From: Gammaproteobacteria bacterium
GTDB taxonomy: Bacteria > Pseudomonadota > Gammaproteobacteria > Pseudomonadales > Halieaceae
Direction of reading: 5' to 3'
Length of the DNA stretch: 64,000 bases
Assembly (NCBI GenBank): GCA_030433415.1
Contig: JAUIMF010000001.1
Span: 1 to 64,000, forward strand
Both the position numbers and the translations under genes were made by a program. Below the pieces are notes generated by a model. It worked only from the letters and a program-made list of their open reading frames with translations, made no database searches and was not told the origin of the DNA. Of the stretch, positions 34,867-43,533 are shown one piece after another; position 1 is the stretch's first letter, and each line of letters starts with the position of its first letter.

Positions 34867-36837
34867 GTGTTTCTCAGCTGTTGCCGCAGTTTACCGATAA
34901 GTGTTGGCCGCATCCCGGCTTTTGTGGCTGTGATGCTGGCACTACTCGTCACGGATATGCCCATCGCCTGGGCATTTCTTGACGACGTGGGCGTATCCGC
35001 CGATGAGCTGTCGGCGCAGCGCGCGGCGTACAGCGACGCGATGGCTGCGGCGCGCAAGGGGGACTGGGCGCGCTTTGAGCGTTTGCAGGCGAGTCTGCAC
35101 AGCTACCCCCTGGCGCCCTACCTGGAGTACACCCGCCTGATGAAGCGGCTGAAGGTGACGGGTGGGTCCAGTGCGCGCCAGTTTGTGGACGCCCGCGCCG
35201 ATACGCCGCTGGGTGTCCGATACCTCGGTCATTATCTTGACGTTGCCGGGCGGGACCGACGGTGGGGAGACTATCTTGCCGCCGCCACCTCCGAGCCGCG
35301 GGCGGAACGGTTGCGCTGTTACCATGGACGGGCCCTGCGCGGTCGTGGTCGTGAGGACGAGGCCTGGGACCTGGCGTCGCGCCTGTGGTTGTCGGGACGC
35401 TCGGTCGACAAAGCCTGCGACCCGCTTTTTCGGCTCTGGCAAGAAAACGATCAGCTGACGAACGAACTGGTGTGGGACCGCGCGGGCCTGGCCTACGGTG
35501 CCAGGCAGTCCGGGTTGCTGCGCTACGTGGCGTCGCTGGGCGATGGCGAGGTGGCAGAGCCCCTGGAGACTCTGCGCCGCAGCTATCGTGAGCCCCATCG
35601 CACCCGAACTCTCGTACAGGACCTGCGACCCCCATATCGTGCAGACGTCCTGGCCCTGGGCCTGGAGCGCCATTCGCGCTACGACCCCGCCCGCGCACTG
35701 CAGGAGTTTCGTGCCCTCGATCCCGACAGTCTGAGTTCCGCACAGAAGCGCCGCATCGAGGCGGCGATTGCCTACCGCGGACTCATCGAGCGCGATGCCG
35801 GTGTGCGTGACTGGGTGGATGCCATGCTACCGGTGTGGCGGGACGATAAGCTGACGGAAATGCGCCTGCGCTGGGCGATACGGGAGCAAGACTGGGTGGC
35901 ACTGAACTCCGCGCTGGCGGCGCTCAGTGATGCCAAGCGGGCCGATGGTACCTGGTTGTACTGGCAGGGCCGGACGGCAGAGGTACAGGGGGATGCGGAG
36001 CAGGCCGAGGCGCTCTTCTCTCGTGCCGCGTCACAGCGCAGCTACTACGGCTTTCTTGCGGCGGACCGCCTGGGGCTGCCTTACAGTTTTCGTGACAGCG
36101 CGGTGGATGAGGTACAGGTAGCCCTGGGCGAGGATCTGCAGCAGGCACTGTTACGGGTTCACGAACTCCAGGCGGTCGACGAGCCGCGACTGGCCCAGAC
36201 GGAATGGACCCATGCATTGCAACGCACCGACGCTCCACGCCGTTTGCGCATGGCACAGATTGCCAGGGACGAAACCTGGCACCGCCTGACCATCGATGCC
36301 GCCAACGCAGCCCGCGCCCACGATGCGCTCTCGCTGCGGTTCCCCCTGGCGTACGTCGACGATTTTCGCGCACCGGCCCGGCGCCAGGCATTGCCGCTGA
36401 GCGAGTTGATGGCGATCGCCCGTCGTGAGAGTGCGTTTTTTCCCGATGCGCGATCATCCGTTGGCGCCCGGGGATTGATGCAACTCATGCCCGCCACCGG
36501 TAAGGCGGTGGCGCGGGCCAGTGGCGTGCGCCTGAATCTACAGGACCTTTACGCGGTTGAGCAGAACATTGACCTTGGCAGCGCGTACTACCGGCAGTTG
36601 CTGGATCGCTTCGACGGTAACCGGGCGGTGGCGCTGGCGGCCTATAACGCCGGTCCCAATCGCGTGCAGCACTGGATCGGTGAGAACCTGCCTATCGATG
36701 CCTGGATCGAGACGATTCCCTACCGCGAAACCCGGGACTACGTGAAGGCCGTGCTGGCCTACAGTGTGGTGTTCGATTACCGCCTTGGGCGCGAGGCGCG
36801 GTTACTCTCGGTCACGGAGCGTCAGGCGCGGTACTGA
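34867..36837 (+). CDS. slt: Soluble lytic murein transglycosylase (Slt70-like)
   Basis: About 656 residues, secreted. The start is uncertain: GTG 34,867 gives a reasonable signal peptide (VGRIPAFVAVMLALL, then TDMPIAWA), and no ATG precedes the hydrophobic core closely. A long superhelical, alpha-rich ring (about 40-470) follows, then the Slt catalytic domain (about 485-640): ARRESAFFPDARSSVGARGL with the catalytic Glu, MQLMPATGKAVA and AYNAGPNRVQHWI. It cleaves glycan strands of peptidoglycan to anhydro-muropeptides in the periplasm. Size and domain order match E. coli Slt70. The next gene starts four bases after its stop. Confidence 0.92.
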   Translation: MFLSCCRSLPISVGRIPAFVAVMLALLVTDMPIAWAFLDDVGVSADELSAQRAAYSDAMAAARKGDWARFERLQASLHSYPLAPYLEYTRLMKRLKVTGGSSARQFVDARADTPLGVRYLGHYLDVAGRDRRWGDYLAAATSEPRAERLRCYHGRALRGRGREDEAWDLASRLWLSGRSVDKACDPLFRLWQENDQLTNELVWDRAGLAYGARQSGLLRYVASLGDGEVAEPLETLRRSYREPHRTRTLVQDLRPPYRADVLALGLERHSRYDPARALQEFRALDPDSLSSAQKRRIEAAIAYRGLIERDAGVRDWVDAMLPVWRDDKLTEMRLRWAIREQDWVALNSALAALSDAKRADGTWLYWQGRTAEVQGDAEQAEALFSRAASQRSYYGFLAADRLGLPYSFRDSAVDEVQVALGEDLQQALLRVHELQAVDEPRLAQTEWTHALQRTDAPRRLRMAQIARDETWHRLTIDAANAARAHDALSLRFPLAYVDDFRAPARRQALPLSELMAIARRESAFFPDARSSVGARGLMQLMPATGKAVARASGVRLNLQDLYAVEQNIDLGSAYYRQLLDRFDGNRAVALAAYNAGPNRVQHWIGENLPIDAWIETIPYRETRDYVKAVLAYSVVFDYRLGREARLLSVTERQARY

Positions 36838-36841
36838 AACT

Positions 36842-37549
36842 GTGCTGTCCTTTGTCATACCCGTGCTGAATGAGGCGGCGGGCCTGCCCGGGCTCCTCGC
36901 GCATGTCAGGCAGCGGTTTCCCGATGCAGAGCTGATCGTAGTCGATGGCGGGAGCAGCGATGGCAGCATCGCCGCGGCCATCCCCCACGCCAACTGCGTA
37001 CTCCTTGGCCCCCGGGGCCGCGCCGCGCAGATGAATCTGGGGGCGCGCTGTGCGCGTGGAGAATGGCTGGTGCTTCTGCACGGCGATACGCTGCCGGACT
37101 TCGACGAGCAGGAACTGCTTGCTGCCCTCGGCAGCGAATGCGACTGGGGCTTCTGCTCGGTGCGATTGCGCGGCGACAGTCGCGGCCTAAGAGTCGTCGC
37201 CAGTTTCATGAATCGCCGCTCGCGCCTTACCCAGGTGGCAACGGGGGACCAGATGCTGCTGGTACGCCGGCAGGTATTCGACGCCATTGGCGGCTTTGCC
37301 GATCTGCCATTGATGGAGGACGTCGAAATCTGCAAACGGCTGCGTCAATATGGCAACGCCGCCGCATTGCCCCTGCGTGTAACCAGCAGTGGTCGGCGCT
37401 GGGACGAGCAGGGTCTGGTGAAAACCGTTGTGCACATGTGGGGTCTGCGCCTGGCTTACTGGTTGGGAGTGTCTCCGCAACGTCTCTGGGATCACTATTA
37501 CGGCTCAAGGGCGCCTTTACGTCGCAACCGTGAAGAGCGCGCCGCGTGA
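36842..37549 (+). CDS. Family 2 glycosyltransferase (TIGR04283 type)
   Basis: A 235-residue glycosyltransferase from GTG 36,842 (VLSFVIPVLNEAAGL). The GT-A core has VVDGGSSDGS, ARGEWLVLLHGDTLPD (the DxD-like site is HGDT) and DQMLLVRRQVFDAIGGF with PLMEDVEICKRL. This is the TIGR04283 family annotated with arsenosugar biosynthesis in other genomes. It sits four bases after slt and its stop overlaps the next gene's GTG. No arsM or radical-SAM arsS gene is present, so the arsenic link is only nominal here. The acceptor is unknown. Confidence 0.85.
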   Translation: MLSFVIPVLNEAAGLPGLLAHVRQRFPDAELIVVDGGSSDGSIAAAIPHANCVLLGPRGRAAQMNLGARCARGEWLVLLHGDTLPDFDEQELLAALGSECDWGFCSVRLRGDSRGLRVVASFMNRRSRLTQVATGDQMLLVRRQVFDAIGGFADLPLMEDVEICKRLRQYGNAAALPLRVTSSGRRWDEQGLVKTVVHMWGLRLAYWLGVSPQRLWDHYYGSRAPLRRNREERAA

Positions 37550-38163
37550 TTCCCGTGGTGTTGCAGCAATTTTCGCGGGTGCCGGCGGTCGGTGACGTCA
37601 AAACCCGGTTGCAGGTCGTGCTGAGCGCCGCTGACGCCTGCGCTGTGCATGTGGAACTGGCCCGGGCCACCACAGAGCAGTTGCTCTCCAGTGGCCTGGG
37701 ACCGGTGGAACTGTGGTTTGATCGCACCGACCCGGGTGGGGCCGAGGTCGAAAAACTGCTGACCCACGGCGTTGATGGTCCGCTGGTACAGCAAGGTGCC
37801 GACCTGGGTGAGCGCATGTATCGCGCCTTGGCGCGAGGGCTGGACCGCGCAGAAAAAGTTCTACTAACGGGCAGTGATTGTCCTGGTCTTGATCGACGCT
37901 ACCTGCAACAAGCGCTGACAGCCCTTGATGATGTGAGTGTCGTGCTCGGTCCGGCCGAAGACGGAGGCTTTGTACTCGTGGCCTGTCGTGAACAGCATCC
38001 GCAGATGTTCGACGGCGTCGTTTGGGGGAGTGGGAAGGTACTGGTGCAAACGCTGGCGGCGCTTGATGCGGTGGGCTTGCGGTACGCCCTGCTGGATACG
38101 CGTTACGACGTCGACCGGCCCGAAGACCTCGCGCGCTGGCGCAGGGAATCGAGTCAGGCGTGA
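37546..38163 (+). CDS. DUF2064 glycosyltransferase-like protein (TIGR04282 type)
   Basis: A 205-residue GT-A-like nucleotidyl/glycosyltransferase starting at GTG 37,546, which overlaps the preceding stop (GTGA). It has the usual N-terminal VVLQQFSRVPAVGDVKTRLQ, LLTGSDCPGLDRRYLQQAL and VLGPAEDGGFVLVA. These match the TIGR04282/DUF2064 family that is nearly always paired with TIGR04283 proteins. In the usual naming it is an arsenosugar glycosyltransferase, but experimental support is thin. It probably makes or uses a sugar-nucleotide together with the upstream protein. It overlaps the end of the convergent 38,154 gene by 10 bases. Confidence 0.85.
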   Translation: MIPVVLQQFSRVPAVGDVKTRLQVVLSAADACAVHVELARATTEQLLSSGLGPVELWFDRTDPGGAEVEKLLTHGVDGPLVQQGADLGERMYRALARGLDRAEKVLLTGSDCPGLDRRYLQQALTALDDVSVVLGPAEDGGFVLVACREQHPQMFDGVVWGSGKVLVQTLAALDAVGLRYALLDTRYDVDRPEDLARWRRESSQA

Positions 38164-38564
38164 GCGACCAACGCCGGGGCGGGCGAGTCCGCAACGACGG
38201 CTGCGTCGGGGGTCGTGACGCGGGCGCGCTGGCTCAGTAGCCAGGCGATTGCCGTGCAGTAACTCAGGTTGGTCTGCAGCTCATTGTCGGGGTTACTCAG
38301 AAAAGCCCGTTGACTGGCCAGTCCCCGTACGCGGCTCGCGATATCGGGCCGGAACGCCAGATACCGGTCCCACAGATCGCGGTGCTGACTCGACGTGATG
38401 CGAAACAGGCCCAGGCCCTGGGACTGCCGTGAGAACAGGCCGACATCCGTTTTACGCAACGCCGATGCCAGCAATTCTCGCTCGGCCTCGGCAGACCACG
38501 CACCGAGGTACTCCAGGGTGGGGCGTATGACCTGCTCTCGCAGGTGATCAGCGGTGATGTACAT
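38154..38564 (-). CDS. Lysozyme-like hypothetical protein, catalytic site changed
   Basis: A 136-residue protein. The stretch VIRPTLEYLGAWSAEAEREL, then LLASALRKTDVGLF, later QGLGLFRITSSQHRDLWDRYLAFRP and YCTAIAWLLSQR follows the plan of small phage-type transglycosylase-fold proteins. Those usually read LLGTAAQESxLG and GxFQMEPxTHxDIWxNYL. Here the QES segment carrying the catalytic Glu is RKTD, so enzyme activity is doubtful. It has no signal peptide. It could be a binding or structural relative of a tail- or endolysin-derived gene. The family call is from memory of sequence style, so the confidence is modest. Confidence 0.6.
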   Translation of the reverse strand: MYITADHLREQVIRPTLEYLGAWSAEAERELLASALRKTDVGLFSRQSQGLGLFRITSSQHRDLWDRYLAFRPDIASRVRGLASQRAFLSNPDNELQTNLSYCTAIAWLLSQRARVTTPDAAVVADSPAPALVAHA

Positions 38565-38723
38565 ATGCAGGCTCCTCGCAGGAATGGGGCCAGAACGCTC
38601 TTTGTCGCTTCTTAACCGGGTTGCTTGCCATCACGTTAGCGCCACAATTGACGCTATACCCGCATTTTTAACACAGGAATTTCTGTAATCCAATAAAAAA
38701 TAGGGGGTTAGGAGTAAATATTT

Positions 38724-38738
38724 ACACAATGCTTGTGT
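38724..38738. repeat. Perfect inverted repeat in an AT-rich gap
   Basis: ACACAA-tgc-TTGTGT, a perfect 15-base palindrome with a 3-base centre, within the AT-rich stretch 38,640-38,840 upstream of the lysozyme-like gene and downstream of yciH. It could be an operator for the minus-strand gene starting at 38,564. No other gene is seen in the gap 38,565-38,836. Confidence 0.45.
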
Positions 38739-38836
38739 TTCGAGCGCTAAAAGGCCAAAAAATGTGCTTCCAAACAACGCCGGTTTTCAAAAATACGTGA
38801 TAATAGTGGTTAAAAAATAACCATATAGATCAAAAA

Positions 38837-39202
38837 TTAACCACCTGCGAGCTTGACTGTGAAACCCTCGGCTTCAAGTAGCGCTTTAATGGTCGCGCGC
38901 TGATCGCCCTGCATCTCGATTGTGCCATGCTTGACCGCGCCGCCCACGCCGCAACGCTGTTTGAATATCTTTGCCCGTGCCTTGAGCGCCGCGGCATCAC
39001 CGGCGAGTCCGGTGACAACCGTGACCGCTTTTCCACCCCGCCCCTTGGTTTCACGGCGCAGTCTCACAATGCCATCACCTGCCGTTCCTGCGTTCGCGAC
39101 GAGGCGGCAGCGGCAATCGGCGCGTACCACGCCGCAGTCCGGGCACAGGCGCCCCTTGTCGGAGCTGTAAACCAGCCGGGAGTTGCTGCGCTGCTTCGCC
39201 AT
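38837..39202 (-). CDS. yciH: Sui1/eIF1-like translation factor YciH
   Basis: A 121-residue member of the Sui1 family (YciH in E. coli). ATG 39,202 is preferred since a GTGGAG site lies eight bases upstream; ATG 39,208 is an alternative. The N-terminal part has a zinc-knuckle-like CPDCGVVRADCRC, then the Sui1 domain (about 48-121) with LRRETKGRGGKAVTVVTGL, CGVGGAVKHGTIEMQGDQ and EGFTVKLAGG. It binds the 30S subunit and affects start-site fidelity in vitro; the cellular role is modest. Divergent from slyX. Confidence 0.95.
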   Translation of the reverse strand: MAKQRSNSRLVYSSDKGRLCPDCGVVRADCRCRLVANAGTAGDGIVRLRRETKGRGGKAVTVVTGLAGDAAALKARAKIFKQRCGVGGAVKHGTIEMQGDQRATIKALLEAEGFTVKLAGG

Positions 39203-39264
39203 CGTCATTGCTCCACTTGTGACAGGCGGTGTAGGGTACTGCGCTTTGTTGATCGGGTCACAGG

Positions 39265-39498
39265 GTGATACCAACGGTGGAAGAGCGCGTAGCCACACTT
39301 GAGGCGGAACTGGCGTTTCAGGGTGAGACGGTGCAGGTGCTGAATGATGCGCTGGCATCGCAGCAGAAAGACCTGTTACTGCTTCAGCGGCAGGTAGAAC
39401 TGCTCGGCAAAGAGCTTCGCACGCTGCGGGAGCGCGGCGCTGATCGCGGCGGCCACGACGGTGGTGATCCGGTGGACGAGAAGCCGCCGCACTACTGA
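39265..39498 (+). CDS. slyX: SlyX-family protein
   Basis: A 77-residue protein almost entirely coiled coil (residues 5-55: VEERVATLEAELAFQGETVQ, then VLNDALASQQKDLLLLQRQV). It has the typical acidic linker and the conserved terminal PPHY. It starts at GTG 39,265. The molecular function is unknown in all species, but the family is widespread in proteobacteria. It lies 18 bases before avtA. Confidence 0.93.
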   Translation: MIPTVEERVATLEAELAFQGETVQVLNDALASQQKDLLLLQRQVELLGKELRTLRERGADRGGHDGGDPVDEKPPHY

Positions 39499-39516
39499 TA
39501 GCGGATAAAAATAGTT

Positions 39517-40770
39517 ATGAAACTTTCAGCGTTTGGCCGCAAGTTCGCCGGTTCCAGTGGTATCAGCGAACTCATGGACGATCTGGGCGCCGCCCTTAAC
39601 GATAACCCCGATCTACTCTTTATGGGGGGTGGAAATCCCGGGCGTATCGATGCGGTGCAAGCGATTTTCGCAAGGCGCCTGAGCGACATGCTCGACGATG
39701 CGGATCGTCGCCACGAATTGCTTGGTCTCTATCAGGCGCCGCAGGGTGATCTGGCCTTTCGGCGCGAACTGGCGACTTACTTGCGCAAACATCAGGGGTG
39801 GGACTTGGGTCCGGAACACATCGCCATTGCCAACGGTTCCCAGTCGGCTTTCTTTCTTTTATATAACCTGTTCGCCGGGCCGATGGGTGATGGCAGCCAG
39901 CGCCGCATCCATCTGCCGCTGAGCCCCGAGTACGTGGGGTACCGGGACATCGGTCTTGGCGAGGAGTTTTTCTCGGCGGCCGCTCCGCGCATCGAACGGC
40001 TGGAAGATGGCCTGTTCAAGTACCACCTGCAGCTTCGGTCGCAGGGCCTTGATGACGATGTCGCGGCGTTGTGCATATCGCGTCCCAGTAATCCCACGGG
40101 CAATGTCATAGGGGACGACGAGGTACACGAACTGGACTGCCTGGCGCGGCAGCATGATGTGCCATTGATCATCGACGGCGCCTACGGCTTGCCCTTCCCG
40201 GGCCTGGTTTATGCCGAGGCGGCCCCATTCTGGAATGACAACACGGTGCTGATGCTGAGCCTGTCGAAACTGGGGCTGCCGGGCGCTCGTACGGGCATCG
40301 TCATCGCCCGTCCCGATATTGCCCAGGCGTTTTCCCGTGCCAACACGGTGGTCAGCCTCGCCTGTGGCACACTCGGCCCACGCCTGCTCAATGGCATGCT
40401 CAGCGACGGTTCGTTGCAGGATCTCTGCAGCACGGTGATCCAGCCCTACTACCGGGAGCGGCGGGATCTTGCGGTTGACCTGATCCGTTCGCGACGCGGG
40501 GATTTGCCGGTTCACCTGCATCGACCCGAAGGCGCGTTCTTTCTTTGGGTCTGGTGCGAAGGGCTGCCCATGGACAGCCGCGAACTGTACCGGCGACTCA
40601 AGGAGCGGGGCGTTATCGTATTACCCGGCAACGATTTCTTTATCGGCACGGACCCGGACTGGATCCATCGGCAGGAATGCCTGCGGATATCCTACGCGGG
40701 CGATCGCGAGACCATCGAAGCCGGGCTCAAGCTGACCATGGATGAGTTGCATCGGGCCTACAGGTCCTGA
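39517..40770 (+). CDS. avtA: Valine-pyruvate aminotransferase (AvtA-like)
   Basis: A 417-residue fold-type I PLP aminotransferase. The opening MKLSAFGRKFAGSSGISELM, the MGGGNPGRI motif and QAPQGDLAFRRELATYLRKH are characteristic of AvtA. The PLP Lys is in SLSKLGLPGARTG, and a C-terminal Arg for the substrate carboxylate is in RISYAGD. AvtA transfers amino groups between valine and pyruvate (alanine/valine pools). Placement after yciH/slyX suggests a resident housekeeping gene. Confidence 0.92.
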   Translation: MKLSAFGRKFAGSSGISELMDDLGAALNDNPDLLFMGGGNPGRIDAVQAIFARRLSDMLDDADRRHELLGLYQAPQGDLAFRRELATYLRKHQGWDLGPEHIAIANGSQSAFFLLYNLFAGPMGDGSQRRIHLPLSPEYVGYRDIGLGEEFFSAAAPRIERLEDGLFKYHLQLRSQGLDDDVAALCISRPSNPTGNVIGDDEVHELDCLARQHDVPLIIDGAYGLPFPGLVYAEAAPFWNDNTVLMLSLSKLGLPGARTGIVIARPDIAQAFSRANTVVSLACGTLGPRLLNGMLSDGSLQDLCSTVIQPYYRERRDLAVDLIRSRRGDLPVHLHRPEGAFFLWVWCEGLPMDSRELYRRLKERGVIVLPGNDFFIGTDPDWIHRQECLRISYAGDRETIEAGLKLTMDELHRAYRS

Positions 40771-40806
40771 TCCCATGCCGAATCAATCACAAGGTGGAGA
40801 GTAGCC

Positions 40807-42231
40807 ATGTTCCGAAAACCTGCCGTGTTTTTGCTGAGCATCACGATGTTGGTCTGCGTGCCGGTATCGGCCCAGACTCCGCACCTTGCGTGGCTCGACG
40901 AGCACTACGAACAGACTGCATCGACGGCGCGGGCACTGTGGGAATACGCCGAAGTCGGGTATCAGGAGACCCGCTCCAGCGAGCTGTTGCAGCAGCAATT
41001 GCGCGATGCGGGGTTCACGGTGCAGGCTGGCGTAGCGGACATTCCCACGGCTTTCGTTGCCAGCTACGGCCGTGGTGAACCGGTGCTGGCGGTGCTGGGT
41101 GAGTTCGATGCATTGCCGGGCATCACCCAGGATGCAGTGCCCCAGCGCAGCCTGCTGGACGACAAACCCGCGGGGCACGCCTGTGGCCACAATCTGTTTG
41201 GCGCCGGTTCCGCGGCGGCGGTGATGGCGATCAAGGCGTGGCTCGACGATACGGGTAACCCGGGCACCATCCGCTTTTATGGCACACCGGCAGAAGAGGG
41301 CGGCAGTGGCAAGGTGTACATGGTGCGTGCCGGATTATTTGACGACGTCGATTTCGCCCTGCACTGGCATCCGGCGGACCGCAACTCGGCGGCGGCGCGC
41401 ACGACGCTGGCAAACCGTTCCGCCAAGTTTCGCTTTACCGGCGTTTCGGCCCATGCGGCGGGTGCACCGGAGCGGGGTCGCTCGGCCCTCGATGGTGTCG
41501 AGGCGATGAACTACATGGTCAACCTGATGCGCGAGCATGTACCGCAGCAGACGCGCATTCATTACGTGATCACAGCAGGCGGAAACGCACCCAACGTAGT
41601 GCCGGATTACGCCGAGGTTTTCTATTATCTGCGCCACCCCGAAGCGAAAACCGTCAAGTCCCTGTGGACGCGCCTGGAAGCCACGGCGCGCGGTGCGGCC
41701 GAGGGCACGGGTACTTCGGTGGAATGGGAGATTATTCACGGTAATCACCCGGTGCTGGTTAACGAACCCCTGCAGCGCATGATGGATGACACACTGCGTG
41801 ACCTCGGGGGCATTACGTACAGCGCGGACGAACTGGACTTTGCGCAGAAAATTTACGGCAGCTTCTCGGCCCCGCAGCGGGCCATTGGCTCCCAGGCTGA
41901 GGTTCAGCCCTACAGTCTGTCGCTGGGCTACGGCTCTACCGACGTGGGCGATGTGTCGATGGCGGTGCCCACAGTGGGGGCGCAGGTCGCCACCTGGGTG
42001 CCCGGCACGGCGGCCCACAGCTGGCAGGCGGTAGCGGCCGGTGGCATGAGCGTGGGTTTTAAAGGCGCTGACCTGGCAGCACGGGCCCTGAGCAGCGCGG
42101 CAATACGCATCTACACGGACGCGGAGCTACGCGCTGCAGCCATCGCGGAGTTCGAAGAGCGCCGCGGCGAAGATTTCGAATACGAGGCCTTGCTTGGTGA
42201 TCGGGCACCGCCGCTGGATTACCGCCGCTAG
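40807..42231 (+). CDS. Exported M20 amidohydrolase (AbgB-like)
   Basis: A 474-residue protein with a signal peptide (MFRKPAVFLLSITMLVCVPV, cleaved near SAQ at 22-23) and an M20 peptidase/amidohydrolase fold. Metal ligands lie in AGHACGHNLFG and in PAEEGGSGK, and the lid domain has GVSAHAAGAPERGRSALDGVE. It resembles AbgB, which hydrolyses p-aminobenzoyl-glutamate, and other amide-bond hydrolases, but acts in the periplasm here. The substrate is unknown. Two acyl-CoA dehydrogenase genes follow 55 bases downstream. Confidence 0.9.
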   Translation: MFRKPAVFLLSITMLVCVPVSAQTPHLAWLDEHYEQTASTARALWEYAEVGYQETRSSELLQQQLRDAGFTVQAGVADIPTAFVASYGRGEPVLAVLGEFDALPGITQDAVPQRSLLDDKPAGHACGHNLFGAGSAAAVMAIKAWLDDTGNPGTIRFYGTPAEEGGSGKVYMVRAGLFDDVDFALHWHPADRNSAAARTTLANRSAKFRFTGVSAHAAGAPERGRSALDGVEAMNYMVNLMREHVPQQTRIHYVITAGGNAPNVVPDYAEVFYYLRHPEAKTVKSLWTRLEATARGAAEGTGTSVEWEIIHGNHPVLVNEPLQRMMDDTLRDLGGITYSADELDFAQKIYGSFSAPQRAIGSQAEVQPYSLSLGYGSTDVGDVSMAVPTVGAQVATWVPGTAAHSWQAVAAGGMSVGFKGADLAARALSSAAIRIYTDAELRAAAIAEFEERRGEDFEYEALLGDRAPPLDYRR

Positions 42232-42286
42232 CGGCTTCATCAAATTCATAAGAGCCACCCCATTTCGTTGAAACAGGAATACGCGT

Positions 42287-43522
42287 ATGTCCGAGAGAGA
42301 ACGCAAGGATAGTCCCGAGCAGGCAGAGTTTCGCGCCCATTGCCGACAATGGATCGCCGACAATCATCCGGGAGAACCTGAGGTTCGCCTGCCGATCTCG
42401 GCGCTCGAAATCATGACGCCGCAACAGATGCAGTACCTGCAGGCGTGGCAGAAAGCGGCTTACGAAGCGGGCCTGGTGGGATGCGACTATCCCGAAGCCG
42501 TTGGTGGCGGTGGCCGACAGGACTGCCAGCGCATCGCCAACGAAGAACTGGTGGCGGCGAAAACGCCGTACTTCCCCAACATCATCGGGCTGGGTATGGC
42601 GGCGCCGACGGTATTCCATCACGGTAGCGATGAACTCAAGGCGCGACTGCTGCCCCGCCTGTTTTCCGGTGAGGATATCTGGTGTCAGGGCTTCAGCGAA
42701 CCGGGCGCCGGTTCCGATCTGGCAAGCGTACAGACCTTCGCCGCGAAGCGTGGCGACAAGTGGGTGATCAATGGCCACAAGGTGTGGACGAGTCTCGCGC
42801 ACTTCGCCGAGTGGATGATTCTGCTGCTGCGCACCGACAAGTCGCACAAGTACGATGGCCTGTCCTACTTCGTTGTACCGATCGCTTCGGCACTCGGCAA
42901 AGGCGTGACGGTGCGACCGTTGATCAAGATGACCGGTGAGACGGGCTTTAATGAGGTTCTGTTTGAAGACCTGGAAGTGGACGACGGTTATCGCCTGGAT
43001 GAACTGGGCAAAGGTTGGCAGGTGGCCATGACTACGTTGCTCCACGAGCGTGGAGCGGGGGAGCTGGTAACGCCGCGCGCCGGGGGACTCAAGAGCAAGA
43101 GCGCGCACAACACCACCGCTCGCGCCGTGATGGAGCTGGCGCGCAACACCCCGCGGGACGGTGGCACCGCAGCCGATGATCCGCTGCTGCGGGATCGCAT
43201 GGTGCGCCAGGCGATCCGCGAAGAGGCGCTGCGAGAACATCAGCGCCGGGCCCGTGTACCCGCCCTGACGGATCATCCCATGCGTCTGCCGCTGCAGAAC
43301 AAGCTGTTGAATTCAGAGCTTTCGCAAGACACCGCATCCCTGGCTCTGGATGTCATGGGACCGTCCGCCAGTCTCTATCTGGCCGATGACAATGCACCGG
43401 GCGGCGGGCAGTGGCCCATGGCCTATATGAATTCCTATGGCTTCACCATCGCCGCGGGAACCAGCGAGATACAGCGCAATATCCTGGGCGAGCGCGTCCT
43501 GGGCCTGGCGAAGTCAAAGTAA
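42287..43522 (+). CDS. Acyl-CoA dehydrogenase
   Basis: A 411-residue acyl-CoA dehydrogenase. The middle beta-domain reads GFSEPGAGSDLASVQTFA and KVWTSLAHFAEWMILLLRT, and the C-terminal helical part ends TIAAGTSEIQRNILGERVLG. The catalytic base cannot be fixed by eye; in some relatives of this branch the Glu is shifted. It introduces a 2,3-double bond into an acyl-CoA with FAD. The partner gene follows 11 bases later and encodes a second, diverged subunit, as in alpha2beta2 acyl-CoA dehydrogenases of steroid-type pathways. Confidence 0.92.
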   Translation: MSERERKDSPEQAEFRAHCRQWIADNHPGEPEVRLPISALEIMTPQQMQYLQAWQKAAYEAGLVGCDYPEAVGGGGRQDCQRIANEELVAAKTPYFPNIIGLGMAAPTVFHHGSDELKARLLPRLFSGEDIWCQGFSEPGAGSDLASVQTFAAKRGDKWVINGHKVWTSLAHFAEWMILLLRTDKSHKYDGLSYFVVPIASALGKGVTVRPLIKMTGETGFNEVLFEDLEVDDGYRLDELGKGWQVAMTTLLHERGAGELVTPRAGGLKSKSAHNTTARAVMELARNTPRDGGTAADDPLLRDRMVRQAIREEALREHQRRARVPALTDHPMRLPLQNKLLNSELSQDTASLALDVMGPSASLYLADDNAPGGGQWPMAYMNSYGFTIAAGTSEIQRNILGERVLGLAKSK

Positions 43523-43533
43523 GGAGTACGCCC

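Noticed and set aside
42059-43276. 405-codon open frame antisense to the acyl-CoA dehydrogenase
   Set aside because: Same reason; codon pattern and motifs belong to the + strand gene.
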